A stretch of 64,000 bases of DNA from Burhinus oedicnemus (lineage: Eukaryota > Chordata > Aves > Charadriiformes > Burhinidae): positions 2,192,176-2,256,175 of the forward strand of contig VFFE01009164.1 in the NCBI GenBank assembly GCA_008921705.1. The letters are read 5' to 3'. Positions 23,801 to 38,800 of this stretch are shown here, piece after piece. The notes under the pieces are model-generated. The model was not told the DNA's origin, made no database searches, and was given only the letters and a program-made list of their open reading frames with translations. The first letter of the stretch is position 1; every line of letters starts with the position of its first letter. Position numbers and translations under genes: made by a program.

Positions 23801-26800
23801 CATCCATTTATTGCACTGGAAATATTAAAAGAAGCTTCTAAACTTTTAAGCAACGACATGTGAAAATAGCACATTGCTTTACTGGCAAACTTGGTGTAGC
23901 ATTTACTCTGGATCTTATTAGTATCAGTGGTTTCTCATTCACTTCCATGATCTACCTTAGAAACTGGTCTCACCAACGTTACAGAACAGAAATTTGTGCT
24001 TTAGTGTATAGGAAATATTGGTTGCTCTAAAGCTTTTACACTTGTTCACATAAAACCATATAAAACTGATGCATTGTAATCTGAGTATAATTTCTCGACT
24101 GTATAAGTACTTGTACTTATACATACATTGCTTAGTTTTACACTTGTAAGATTTTTTTTGCAGTTGCCACAATTTCATCAGCTTATTTAAATATGCCAAT
24201 ACTGTAACACTATTACAACTGACTCTTAAGAGCTCTTTAATGCAGCAACTGGCTTGATCCTGCAATAGGCACAATAAATAATTTAATGAACATCAGGAGT
24301 CTCACTGAACTTTGTAGAACTCTGTATGTGTAAAACTATCCTTGAATGTTAATATTTACAGGACGGGAGCTTATTTCTATGCTCTTTCAGATCACTGATT
24401 AAGGACCTTTGGACAAATAGAAATATATTGCTAAATGAACTCCTGTATTCCATTGTTCAATGAGTCTTTTGTTTAGTGAGAGATCTGTTTTGCAAATTGA
24501 ACCATGCTGGTAATGACCATTTCAATACTGTGTCTCCTGTCCACTGTTCAGGTATCGCAGTTCACAAATGTTCAGCTGGAAAAAAATTGTTCCATTACAT
24601 TCACCTTGACTTGGCTAAATGTTAGTCTTGAAAAGATGTTTAAAGTCAGTGAAACATTAACTGAGAGCACTGGAGTCATATTTAATCAATGCATTCACTA
24701 CCAGTGTCATTTGAGCTGTTTATTCTGATTCTGAACTTTAAGCCATGATCCAGCCACAACACTGCAGCTCCGAAATTGAAGCAATTGATTCAGCTGCAGT
24801 GTAAGTCCAGAGAACCAATCACCCATCGTATTTTTAATATAATATGTGGATTATCTTCTCAGTTAGGAAAGGTAGAAAAAATGGTCCAAACAAATACTTC
24901 GCAAGTTAAATGCAGTCCGTGCCTTAGGGCAAAGGAAGAGATAGGACCTTTTAAACACCATGGGAGTGAGTTAGAAGTGGCTATTTGATCCCCAGGCCTT
25001 CAGTGACACGCAAGAAAGTATTAGTTGATATGCCAAAACATAATGGGGGGCTTGGTTTTCTGACTCTCTCCACTCTCCTCCTGATCTGTGGAACCAGCTG
25101 ATACTCTGACACTAAACCCAAAGATTTATTACTGCTGGTTACTAATAGCAGTCCTAAAGAGCACTGAAGAGCACTGAGCTACGCAACTGCATGTGAACTA
25201 GGTAAAGCTGGCAGGTTTTTTCTTACTTTGCACTTAGGTGCACCAAGTGGAGTTGCATTTACATTTTGCATAGTAATTGTCCCTGCAATAATGTTTGTGG
25301 CTGCTGGATGATAAGCATAAGATGTTCAAGCTTGGATCACTTCATCTTGTGGTAGAGGATTGAGGAGTTTGTCAGTTTTTCTCTCTCTCCAGCTACCCTT
25401 GTAAACCTGCGTTAGTGCCTCCTAGGCTATATTCCATGTCTTCTTGATAGAAATATTGCTACATATCACACAGCTGCCTTCTTGCTGTGTGGTAGTAAGA
25501 CAGCATGTGGAAAAAAAAAAAAAGGTTACAAAAGTCTCTTCTTGTTGTGATAACATCTGGGAATTTTGTCCTTTTGAGATACTTACTGAATTTACAGTTG
25601 CTTTCCAAGATTTAAATCACAGTTGTCCTCTCTTAAGAATGACTGGCTAAGGCTTTTTGTGGTCACCCATTCTATTCTCATTCCCAGGGGTGGTATCTGT
25701 GTCTTAGTCTCACCTGACTGCCATTTATCTATCTACAGTCTCTCTAAGGCATCTGTCACCTTCTTGCATACATGCCTCAGCATATTGCAGTCAGCCTCTA
25801 GGAAATGACGCTCTTCTGACATGTCAATAGGGCATTGCTCCTCTATTTTTTTCCATAAGATAAGGGAAAGACCAGGTGCCACATAGGCTAAGGTCTTTTT
25901 CCTCTCAGATGTAACCCAAATAGATACAACTTGGGAAAAGTGCAAGACCTGTTGATGGTACTTGGTTTACTGTCCTTCCATCTTTTAAAACAGTGGGAGA
26001 AAGAAGCAAGAGAAGAACAGAAGGGCTCTGCCCCCGACTCCTTTTTACACCATTTTGATATTTGACCATGGGCCCTCCAGACAAAATAGCAACCTAAGAA
26101 GTGTCTCCTCTGACCTCAGGTCAAGCTTAGCCCTTAGGAAACTCGGAATCCTCTTTTTCAGTATCTTGGCCCTGGAGTTAGGCATCCCAATAGTAAGGTT
26201 CCACATTATTAATTCACAATAGAGCTGTCAAAAGATCTTCTAACCATGTCCAGGGAAGTCTTTCCTAAAGAATTGCCTTATTTCTCAAATAGTTAGTCCA
26301 TTCTGTTGAGGGATTTGTGCAATTTTCTGACCAATCTGCATACAACACAGCTGTGTAAAAAGACTTCTGAACTGGTTTCTTTTCAACATTGTTATGTGCA
26401 TATCATAATAAGGTATAACAATCATGACAGAGCTATAAAAGGGTCTGATAAAAGTTGTAATCTTCCTGTTCATAGTTTTTGAAGCTTAATTTGAGATATA
26501 ACTGACTTATTATGCATGGGTTTTTCCGCAGTCTTTGTACCTATAGTCATGAGAATTGGGGGTAGACAGGGCTATATTAAAGGTTTCAGCCTGGTAGAAA
26601 ATTGGTGTTGGGCTCCTAGTTCAGACTGTATGGAACTAAAATCTTCAAAAGAACAGATATACATCTATATTTTTTAAAAAAAATGTACAAATGTTTTGCT
26701 ATTAAAACTCAAGGTCTTTTTTAATGAGCTAGAAAATAAAGACTAATTTCTTGGGACTCTGTTTGCTTTGAGGCTATGATTATTCTCATCCCAAACCAGG

Positions 26801-29800
26801 CCAATGCATTTTGTTCTGTGCCACCTATGTCCCTGCTTCAATCATAAACTAAGACTGAAAAATGAAAATATTAGTAATTGGAAAATATAATCCCCTGGAT
26901 AGCACCAATCCAATAATCTTAATAAAAATAGGTTTATTACAAACATTGCCTGAACCCTACTGGGAATTATCTTTTCAGAAAAAAACACTCAAATTCCCTT
27001 AAAGCTGCTCTCTTGATCAATTGTCCCCCTCGATACTATTAATCATCATACTATATACTGCTTATTCTGAGCATCTTTTTCCACTTTGCTTTCCAAACTT
27101 CCTTTCCAATTTCTCCTTGTTTGGAAGCTCCTGCCAGTCCTTTATTGTCCTTTTGCAGGCCCACCTTTTCTCCTCATCTGGTGTCAGCCCCTTTTCCTAG
27201 CTGAGCTGACCAAAACTAAGGGGTATTTCCTCAAGGTGGGGAAATACCACAGATTAATATTCTCTTCCTCAGATTTCAAATATTTAAGTAGAGGTTCTTT
27301 GTGGCTCTGTTTTTGTGTACAATGCTTGTGAAGGTTGCTAGACTGGCTCTCCTGATAATGCAGTCTTCTATTCACAGTGTAGTTTCAAAATGGTAGCTCT
27401 TCCATTGCCATGCCAGCCTGCAAATATCCTCACCTACCGCTCTAATGATCAGTAGGTCACTCTGTCTCCGTGCCTCTATCCTCTGCCTCCTGACTATCAA
27501 CAAGGGAGCTAATTAGTGTCAGTCCTTTTTGTTTGGTGACACCTATTTACTAAGAACAAGATTGAGCCTTCTCTAACATCACTGGTCGTTGAAGGTCATA
27601 TAAGAAAATCAGTCTTGCCTGGATTTGTAATAAGAGCTCTGATTTTATGTACAGCTTCAGTCTAATAAGATCACTTGTAATGACATAGTATCTTAAAATA
27701 TTATTCAGTAATTTCTACTTAATGTTCACACAGCTATTCATTTATGGCTGTTGATTTCTTTGCAGTTTTTGCTTTAATTTCTGAATCTTTTCCTGTGTGG
27801 TCTCAATCAGTTTGGAATCTAACAATGTAATTTAAATTATTGTTTTCTGCATTGTTTAAATTAAATTATTTTTCTGTTGTGCTTCTATTTTTTAAATACC
27901 TCCTGAAAAAATTAAACATATAAACAGAAGACAATGATACTGACACACATGACAAGCAATAGCAACATTGTGGTTCAGGCACACGTAACATGACATCTCC
28001 ACAAGGAGGGATCATTTGTAGCCAAAATGCTCTTAGGTAGGAATTGGCCATATTTTCAAGCAAAGCCATCTGGCAAGAAGAAATTTGGGTGTGTGCCTTA
28101 GAAACCCAGAACAGAGGAAAGGTGTTCACTGAGCTTCAGTAGCCCTCTGCTTTGCTGTCAGCATGGACAGTGATGTCCCATACCGTGCTCACAACGTGCT
28201 CTGCAGTTTCTTGGTTCGTCTGTAATTTGTGCAGCTGTTGGCTTCTGCTCTACCTAAGGTCTAGCTCCCTGGACTTGTAGGAGACAATTATTTCAGCCTC
28301 AGGATGCAGCCAGCTGCCCAGGCCCACAGCCCAGCCATCTCCTGAGCTCTGCTCCCCAACACCTCCCTGAACTTCAGCCCGGCGCCATCTGTTTCCAACA
28401 CATCTGTGACGCCCCTACCTAGCATTAAGATCAGCTACTCTTAACAGTGTGTAAAAGCCTGAAAACGACTTAGAGCATTTCCCTGAAAGGTGGTACAGCT
28501 GAGTACTTAGCTTCCCTGCAACTTTCTTTCAAAGCCACTTTACTGCTTTTTTTCCCCCCCCTACTAATGGATTTGGTACTTCAGAGCTCACACATGCTGC
28601 AGTGTTGACACTGCCTTTTGCTGGTTGCTGTCTTTGCTCTGCTGCTCACTTTGACCTCTCCTTGCAGGGCAGACTCTCCCCAGTTCCAATTTTACGTGCC
28701 CAGCACCTCTGCCTTCTTGGCCAGTCATAATTCTGTGTCCCATTTTTTAGTGCTCTCCCTGGGGTCTAATATTTGAATTTTATTTCATTGGGTTTTATCC
28801 CTATGTCCTATCTTAAAAGAGCAGAGGACTGTTTAATTTTCTCATGCAGTAATGTCACTTTTCTTGTATTTTCTCCGTATCTACCATCGTCAATCACAAC
28901 GCATGTTCTTGTAGGGTGCATGTCTTTTTATGCACCCTAATCTTCACATGCTGCAAATCTGGTTTGAATGATTGAAATTCTTTAGCAATCATAAAAAACC
29001 TTATTCTGTATTTAGGTGATTCCTAAGAAAAAAATGTATTCCCTTGATTTCTAGCAAATTCTTGTCAATACCTTTATATACAAATTGTTATAAAGATAAG
29101 CTATTCTTATCTAATGGTTTCTAGGAGTTTAAGACTGTCTCGGCAAGAGTTGCTGAGGGATGAAACTTCTAATGATGATTTAAAGCAGTGAAGTGTGTAG
29201 GCTGAAACTGAAATAATTATTGCTGTAACCCTCTAAGCACTCTAAGTTCCTCAAGAGAAAATACTTTGTTCAGAACAGACCCTGAACAACAAAATGCTAA
29301 AAAAGTAAAATAATAATAATAAAAAACCCCTTGGAGCAGGATGATAATTTAGAACTAGAATCAGTATAATGTGAGGATGTTCTCAACAACTGCTCACAAA
29401 TGCATCAGACATCACAATTAAAAAGGAATAATAATTATGGCCCCATTCTAAAGTATGTAATATTCTATTCCATTCAATAAGCCATGAACACTTTAAAACC
29501 ATCAGTGTAATCCACAAACCTATATTTACAACATTAAACTGGATGTTCTGCCTTTTCAATAACTGTCATCTCATCTCTATTATTTTCACCTCAGACTCTA
29601 ATTGTTTCTTTTATAGGAGCTAACCTACGAGTGTCCTTGGCAGTACAGTTTATGGCTCATGCATTTACAGTAATTGTTTGGGCAATTTGCCACACAGTAT
29701 AACAATCTTCACATCACAATCAGTTTTTGTAATAAACAGCATTAGTTGTGAAAAATACAAGTGATGCATGATTCTTATGGTAGATAAAGGGCACTGAAGA

Positions 29801-32800
29801 TGCCCTTTAGAAAAAGAAAGGAAAACGCTCAAGCCTTGAACTGCTTGAGAAAAATACTGATGTCACAATAGAGCTAATTAATTTGATGGTACAAACAAGA
29901 GGGGGAAAGGGCCTTGCATTCATTAGTGTCAATTCCAAATAAGAGCATACCGTTCATAAAAATAATATTCTGCCTTCATTTAGACAAAATGTGCAGGTAA
30001 ACAAATCAGAAATAAGCACCAGTTCCTGCAATAACTATGATTTTGCTCCTTAGCTTTATCAAGACTCTTTCTCTTCTTTAGCCGCAGGGAGCTCAAAGCC
30101 TAGATAGGAGCAATTTGCAGGTAGACCTCTGGACGAGGTCAGATCCTGTTGCCCACCAGCCTGGCTGACTCCAGTGTGGCCAGCACCGCTCGTGCTACTG
30201 GGCACCGAAGCTTCTGTGCATGGTACTGGTCTGCTCCTGGGAAGCTGAGCACTTACTTCACTCTACAACACGTAGGTGGTTGCACATAAAGGTGCCCCAC
30301 CACATGCGACTCTGCTGAAGACATTTTGTGGCTTCTTGATTTTCAAGCACCCAGAAATAACCGGTCAAGTGTCACTTAGTGTGGAGGCTGTTTGGCACAG
30401 CTCCAGCAGGCACAGTCTCCCGTGTTAGAAATTCTCCAGAGGAGAAATAAGGGATATGCCCTCTTATGCTGGTGCTCAGGCAGGTAATCCTCAGCCTCCC
30501 TGTCATCTCCATGCCACCGGACAGCCCTGGCTTGTGCTGAGGCATGGTGAAGCGAGGCCCCAGGAAGCACAAAGGTGGCTTCAAGCCAAGGCTGTACCTC
30601 CCATTCTCGAGCTAGGCTCTGAATCCTCTGGCAGCACCAGGGCTCGAGACTAATATTTATGGGGTGCTGGAACCACATGTGATAAGAAATCATGGAATGG
30701 TTGTATTATAAGACTATAACTTCAACAGTTGATAACATAGACATCAATTTAAATCAGTAGGAAACTTGTCTCTATAGTGAGTTTTGGACTGAAGCTTGCA
30801 GAGGCAAGGAATGAGTTTATCTTGTTAAATACTTAGTTCATATATTCAGTGAGGGAGATAGAACAAAATTAACTACAGACAGCCCTTCACAAGAGAAGTC
30901 AAAGTCTGCACTTTGGAGATCCACACTGGGATCCTTGGCAGCTTCCGAACCCCTTTCGTGAGTTGTCGGACAAAGACATAGAGGCCAGGACATGATTTGG
31001 ATCTAGATCCCAGAGGTCAGGTGGGATGTATCTTCAGTGGCAGTCTCACCACGATAATGACACAAGAATCAAGCTTGTTTTTAAAATTTCTTCCTGTAGC
31101 ACCAGACTTTTTTCCTTTCTTGCCTTTTCTTCTCTCCATGAACAGGTTTTGCTGATATTTTCTCTCCTGTCCCACTGGTATTTTAAGACCAGTATAAACA
31201 GAGCAATATTTTAAATGTAACTTTCCAGTAAGCCAGCTGTATAGGGGGGGTTATGAGAGTAAAAAAATGCATTGAATTCTTACTCTGCTGTGTCTTACAA
31301 ACAATTTAATAGAATTCTAAAGCTCTGTTTAGAACTTTACACATACACAGCCTTTCCTACCGCTTTCCAAAATTCCTTCTTCCTTAGAAATTTATTTTTG
31401 TTGTGTGTCCGTGGGTTTTGAATAACATTGCATACAAGCTAGTGAAGTTCAGCATTACATGTGGAAAATCCTTTATTTAGTTTCTTATAAATGTTCTTTT
31501 AACCCAACTCCTCCAAACCTTTTCCAGGCTTTCTGCTTCCAATGCACACGTAACATTTTTTAAATAATTTTTGTTGTTGCTTGTTTTAGTTACATATATG
31601 TAGCTGTTTCTTTTTCTACTTTATTTCAACATGACATCTGCTGCTAATGATACAAAAAGAACCAAACTACCAGCCCATCCCTCCCCACCTGCCCCTCCTC
31701 TTCCCAGCTCTGTGGGGTTACAGTTCTGTGCAGGATGCCTGTTTGGCTCCAGTGACATCTCAAACCTGAGCGCTTACCTGCTCTAATTTACTTTTTGCTC
31801 TTCTGCTTCTGAGTAAAACATTGCTGACACATTTAACTGCTTCTTTTCAAGGATCTCATACGTTGTTTACATCCCAGTGGCATCATTCTTCAACAAGGCA
31901 GGCTATATTCGGCACTAGATCCAAAAGCACTAGTTGTATTGAAAGCTGCTGCTCTATTAGTCTCCTCTTAGGTTTAGAAATCTGACCTGAAATTAAAACA
32001 GAATTAATGTTTGGTTAGCAGCTTCAATCTTGCCAGCTCCTTTCATGAGGACATTTCAGCTTCACTTCAACTTCAGGGTAGAAGAGGATTATTTTGGTTT
32101 TGAATCCACCTTGAAGTAAAAATCAGAAGCATGAAAGATGCTGTGAGACCCTGAGCCTATCTGGATTTTTTAAAAAAAATTGTATTGAAAACTTTTTTCC
32201 CTCTTGCATGTTTTTAACTAAATATTTGAGAAATATAGTCTTTAAATACTTTAACGTCCCCATACCTGTCTAAATTTCTGACTAAATAATATATTCCCAC
32301 ATTTTCTTTTAAATATGAGATAGTACAAAATTGTTCAGATTGCATTAATTTCAAGAGTTTTACAGGTACACTTTCATCTTTCCATACTCTGTACTCCAAC
32401 AATTTTAGCCATTTCCTACATTCTGTAAAATAACTATCTTATGATTTAGGTATCTAGCGTAAGTGGATATGACACAGAACAATTTGAACGGTGCTGCGGG
32501 TTATACAAACACAGGCGCAACTTTTGCCAAATATTGGTCTGTGAATCAAAACCACAACAAGCTGTAGCAACCTCACCCATTATGAAGAGATTAGTAGCTC
32601 CTGGCTATAGTCCCACACCTAATTCAGACCAGACCAAAGCACCTGCTGTTCCACAGTGAAATGTGCACTCCTGAAAGCATAACTCTCAGGGCATATAGTT
32701 GCATAGCAGCATTTGAAATAGGGCTGGACTGGGACTATGGGACCATGAAGTCTTCTCCCTTGGGAAATGTGTTGCATAATCCTGTTCACAAAAATATATC

Positions 32801-35800
32801 CATCTTTCCATACCGAGACCTTCTCAGTTTCTTGTGCCTGCTACTTGCACTGAAAAATTACAGGATATACTTTTCTAATGCTTACAGATCTTCTTTTAAG
32901 TTTCCACAACAAATGTTTTTGTGAACTCTTTCTATCAATACATTAAGAGAGTTTTGCTCCTTAATATCTTTTCTGCCTTCTCAGTATTTACCCCTTTGCT
33001 ATGCTAATAGAGGGCATTTATTTCTCCTCTCAGACTTTATTTTGCTAGGCTGAAAATAGAAATAGTCAGTTTGTCTCCTTGGTTAATATAGATTTTGCAT
33101 CCTGCCAGTCTTCTTGTAACTCTCTTCTACACCTGTTCCAGCTGGAATTAATCTTTCTTGAACATAGTATACAAATGTTCCAGAGGAGTTCTTACTAGTG
33201 CCTGGTGTCATAACATGAATATTTCTTGGAAATCTTTCATTACTGGGAATACCTTCTCTGACACATTACTGCAGAACTCTATTTGCCTTATTGCCACCGC
33301 CATCTCACACTGGTGGCTTGGAAATGTTTTCTGTCAAAAACAAACTCAGATTTTTCTTGTTCACCTGTTTCTTCCAATTTCTGAGCCCTCATTTTGTGGC
33401 AGAAACTCTTTCTAGTCCCTAAATGTATAACCTGACACTTTATAATTTTGAATTTCATCCCTTATCTATTATTCTGATCCTCCAGGCCACCCATTTCTTT
33501 CAATCCTCCTCTGTGTTGATGATGTCTCCCAACTTCCTATCTGCCACTGATTTAATTTAACTTTGACTTTTTGTGCTTTGGTCTGTAATAACATGACTGA
33601 GTAAGTCTGATCACATGACCAGTCCCCTCCAATTCCCCAGCGACGTCTGCCAGTTCCACACAGCCCAGCTCGCGGGGCCCCACTTGGCACCAAGCGCCTC
33701 TCCCACCACCCAGCTCTTGTACTAATCTCCCTGTTCTCCAGTTTAATTAATAAATTTCCCATGTGGCTGCACAACAAATGCTTTAATGAAGTCCAGATAG
33801 ATTAGATATCTGATTTTTAGACAAGGGAAACACAGTAATCTTATCAAAGACAGATATTATCAGGTGAGCCTGTCATTTTTATGCCATTTTCCATTTATCT
33901 GTATTTATTCTCTCATTTAAGTTTTGTTCTAAATCTATTATGAAAACTTTTTGAAAACACCTGGGCCTGTAGTTGCCCTGACACTACTTCTCTTCTTTTT
34001 CCTACATATAGTTAATACTTTTCCTACTCTTCTGATACTGTAGTATCAGAGCCAATTTGATAGACTTGAATAGCAAAGTTTTTACACCAATGTGTGATTT
34101 CCTCTGTTGGGGCTCTCAGTATTTTGGGTTGGAGATTATCTGCTCCTCTTAATTGGAGTATATCTAAACACCAGCTTCTGCTCCCAGACTGAATGAAATA
34201 ATATAATTTTCTAAATCTCTGTTCCTATGAGTTATGCCCTGTAAGAACTCTATTCCTATAAGATTCTGCCCCACTACTAGCACTGTGGTAGAAAAGTTCA
34301 GAAGTCTTTTGATTGTGGGGTTATACCTAGATTATCTGGAATCTTGATTAAACCTCACTTCTAAAAAAAATTCCTGTTCAACTTAAAAAGAATAATTCCA
34401 GAGCCTTGACATTTCTCACTTTATCCCAACCCTTTCTGAAGTCAAAGCAATATTGTTTATTGGCTAATTAATTTTTTTCTCATCACTTATATGTTGTCTA
34501 TCTACTCCTCACATCTTCAGTGTTCAAGTTTAACATTTTTCTCTGTTTGCAATGCCAATTCCACATGGCTTTGGGACTTCTGAACCACTTTGCATAATGT
34601 CCATCAGCTTTTCAGCCTTCTCAGTCCTACTAACTAGTCCCTGAACTTCCCATTTGTTCTTTCTAAATGCAAAATTATAGTGATAACCTGTTTTCATTTC
34701 TTCTTTCTTTTTATCACTCAGTCCAAGTGAATGGTAATTCCATTAAGAATGAATCATATGAGCGTAAGGTTTTTTTGAAGCTGGTGCAAATTCTTAAGTT
34801 CCTAATGTACTTTATGAAGATGTGCCCCATTCAGCTGAAGGAGATAAAGCAACTGCTCTTCTGCAGGTATACAGGTACTTATGTTGGAGGGGAACTGCAT
34901 TAGCTGATATCATGGATTTTTCTAGCTCCCATTGTTGTCAGAATGCCTGGATCACTTAAAAATAAGACTAAACATTTTTAAACAGAATACAAATTTTGTG
35001 TCTCGCTAGACAATGTAGGCACGTTTAGACCACCCTCCACAACACAGGGCAATAATTAATTTAGAAAACAAAAGCTTTGTTACTATTATGATTAAAAAAT
35101 CTGCTCGTGGAATTCTGACAGTTAACTATGAACTTCTCAGAGAAAAATGGAGAAAAGCCAGTCAGTCAAAAAACTAACTAGACAAATACCTTCTAATTGC
35201 CAGTGTTTGGTGAAGGGGCTAATTTTTATTGGCTTTTGGGAAGAATTTCAGTCTTTACAGTCTACATATATGTTTGAGATTGTTCTGTAGTTTTACACAC
35301 CTGTAGTCTCAGCATCTTCATATCACTTCTTAGATTGAAGTAGTACTGTTAAATGACTATTGTTTTATACTCCTTGTGATCCTCAAAGACTGCAGTATCA
35401 ATATCCTCAATTTAGGTTAATTTTAGATTTCCCACTAGAATAATTATATGAGGACAGATATTTCTGCTGTAGAAGTAAAATAAGGAAAATAGCTGTTATA
35501 CTGACTTGCCCTGTACTCAAGTATTTGCAGGACAGGTGTGCACAACTAATGGGCTATAAACCAGCAATCTTCATATAATTCAGTGCAACATGCGAGAAGT
35601 TATGTTACAAGCCTTGCTGCATGGATCCAGGCTGTGAGGCTGTATTATTCCTATTTATTACCCATGTTGCAGTTGTGGAAAGAAACTTGTGGACCAGGGC
35701 TCCAGATGCTACTAGAACAAGAGTTAAGGACAAATTAAACTCTAATCGCAACAAAAGTAAAACTGAGGGGCTCAGATCACACGCTGTGTGTTACAGCCCC

Positions 35801-38800
35801 AACCACTAAAACTCAATAGCTACGTTCCAGTTTGAATTTAGAGTTACAAGATGAGAATCACTCAACTAATTTCAGTTGTCCAAAACTTATGGTTCCAGCC
35901 TAAAGGCAGTTACTGTAGGTTCCCTTATGGTCAGTCTCTTCCAGAGGCAGAGAAGGTCCCTCGAAAGATATGTCACTCCATCTCACTCATGATGTCCATG
36001 ACAGAGGGAATGAATCTCCCTTCAGAGGTGTTAATCTCTCACTGCTGGTGATAGGGATGATGTACGCAGCTGCCTGAGCATAGGTGCTTTGAAAAACAAG
36101 GCTAGGTAAGGTAAACCCCATCCTGGCACATGCCTGTAACCACACAGCTTGAAGCAGCTTCATACTTGTTCATTTAAAGGTTCAGAAAATAGGTACTCCA
36201 CCTTTAGCATCCTTATTCAGAGAGAGTGTCTATGTTTTACATTGAAAAGTTGTTAAAACAAAAAATAATCATTGGCTAGAGAACACGGGAAACAGGACAG
36301 AGAATCCAGTTTCTCTTTTCTCCAAGGAATGAGGAGTAAACTAAAGAGTAAGGATCCTGCTTGTACATCCAACTTCAAGAGCAGTAGGCGAATCTGCCCT
36401 CAAGTTTCTCTCCAAATGGTCTGCATCCTGGTAATTTGGGTACTTTTGGGATGTGTGCGCAGTTGAGTTTTTAATCTTATCAGGGTGTGATAGAAGCTGA
36501 AAGTGCCACTGCACCTTGGATGCGAGCTCTGGCTGCCAGTAGACTATTATGTTAGATGTGGGCCTGAGCATCCTCCTTCTTCTGGGAATGCTTCTTGAAA
36601 GAAAAAAAAGTGTCAAACTCTATTCCTTTAAGAAGTAGATGAGGACCCCTTTTAGCAGCAAAGGATGCCATCCTTGCTTCCCGAGACCTGCATCCACATG
36701 GCTGAACGCTGCAGGTAGTCAGCTACATTCAAAGAAAAGCTTTGAGACCTTTTTTTTTTCCCCCCCCACTGGATAGCAGTATAAGGTTCCCTGCTGTGTC
36801 CATGTGTGATTTGGGATCATTATTTTGGGGTGACTGACTCAGTTCATGTTATATGTGTGTTGGCTCCTAATCTGGGGCTTTTGCAGGCATCCTATTAACA
36901 CCTAAAAGCTTTAATGCACGTCTCATGGTTAAGCCCCAAGCTACACAGTGTCTAGGCTTATGGAAGCAGGTGGGTGAAAAAGATGCAAATGGGCAGAAGA
37001 AAACTGGGAACTAGATGTAACGCTAAGACAAACATTTGAACCGTAAAAAAAAAAAAAAAAGAATAATGATATATAAATAATGAGCAGTAATGATTTATGT
37101 TAAACCCCCACACACCCCAGATCTACTGAAAATAAGGGCCTGGTTCTGCCAGCCTTTTCAGGATGAAATGCAGATTATAGCAACTGTGGGCAGGGGAAAC
37201 TACAACTTGGTGTGAGTAGGGGAGTGAGAAGCGTGCGGAGGCTATGCATGTACCAGAATTCAAGCGTGACATGACATTCATATGGATAGCAAGAATATTC
37301 AGCATTATTGCAATTAATGGTGAAAAAGAACTGTTGAGAGAGCATTAAATCTTGTGCTCCAAGGACACCTTCTAACAGCAAAAGGCCAAGAGGAAATTTA
37401 ATAAGGCAGTGCAAATTACTCCAAATATTTTCCTACAAGAACTTTACATCTTCCCTGAAGTATCTGATGGTGGCCAGTGTCAGAGATCAGATGCTAGACT
37501 GGCAGGATCTCCTGTCTGCTTTAGTCTGGCAATCCCTATAAAGGCTGAATTTTAAAAAGTTGGTGACAGTCAATGTCTAGGTTCTTTTAACAGAGTATAA
37601 ATTTAGCATCCTCCTTCTGAATTAAGCATTTAGGTGGCAGAGATAATGTTATATCAATTCAAATGAAAGACGTTAGGAGAAAATAGAAGGGGAAAAGATT
37701 AATATTTGAAAATTAGAAAGTAATTTTCAGTAACAGAGGTGGACGGCTGGTTGAAAAATGCATAAATTAAGACCTACAGAAAAAAAATTGCTCCTCATAG
37801 GGAAGTCATTAGGAGTGATATAATAATTTACATTTTCCATAAGTGACATTCTTTTTACTTTTTTTTTTTCCTTTTGTACTAAAGGTTACACCCCTATAAA
37901 CAAGCAATTCAAACTGCTTTCACTTTGCATCGATATTGATGAGGACTGCAGGCACTCAGCTTCCCTCTGTAGGTGTTTGTCGGGTTGGACCTGGCTTTTG
38001 TTGTCACAGTCAGCAAAGCAACAGCAAAAATTGTACCAGCTGCAAGAAAGCAGAATTCATTCCTGTCGGCCAGGCATAGCTTAGCAACAGGATTTCTACT
38101 GTATACATGCAGCGAGAATCTTTTGATTTATTTCAGGTAACAAAGATGTCTTTTTCCAGTGATGTCTGTATACATACAAATATTTGAAAACATATAAGCA
38201 AGAGAGAGGCCTGGTCTTCTGAACACATATATCCTTCCAGACCCTTGCCTGACCCCAAAGTTACTCTCTCCTGTCACTGACCCATCTAATCACCTTTGTG
38301 CTGCTTTCTCAGAAAAGGCCTGGGAAAACCCATCAGCTTTGCAATGTAATCTGAAGGTCAACACATTTTCATTTTCTCAGCCAATTCTTTCTTCGACCAA
38401 GACTTAATATCAGGTCACTCAAAAAAAGCAACATTTTATAAAGCTTTTATTTTCAGAATTTCAAAGAGCATTCAAAATTTTGTGTAATTAACTAGCGGTC
38501 TTTACAGCTCAGTCTAAGAGAAATTAGAACAATAATTTTTGCAGAATAACATAGGAAGTTTCTTTTTGTTTAACAGCAAAGAAGAAATATTGGCAACGTC
38601 TGACGATGTCACATGGAATAATTCAAGGACTTCAGGTACAACACCCAGTTTAATTAGTTCTTCCTTGCTGCACATGTTAATTAAAAAATAGTGTAACAAA
38701 CAACTTCATGGAAATCATTCAAGTATGTTTTTGTTAACTCTTCAGACACAAACATCCCAGAGATTGTTTGTTGGCAAGTGGAAGACAAAGACACCATACC

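Larger units (their letters stand above)
17885..38576 (+). other. PPP1R3A intron 1 (20.7 kb)
   Basis: GT-AG intron interrupting codon 265 (phase 2). No nested gene was recognised. Contents listed separately are a TA/TG microsatellite at 19.85 kb, an old CR1/L3 LINE at 32.9-34.9 kb and a MIR-like relic at 35.6 kb. The rest is AT-rich unique-looking DNA with a few G+C-rich pockets (18.9-19.3, 28.3-28.4, 30.1-30.6 kb) and homopolymer runs (22.26 kb T, 25.51 kb A, 36.75 kb T/C, 37.05 kb A). Stretches at 25.4-26.5 and 27.0-27.5 kb look repeat-like but could not be named. Confidence 0.75.
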
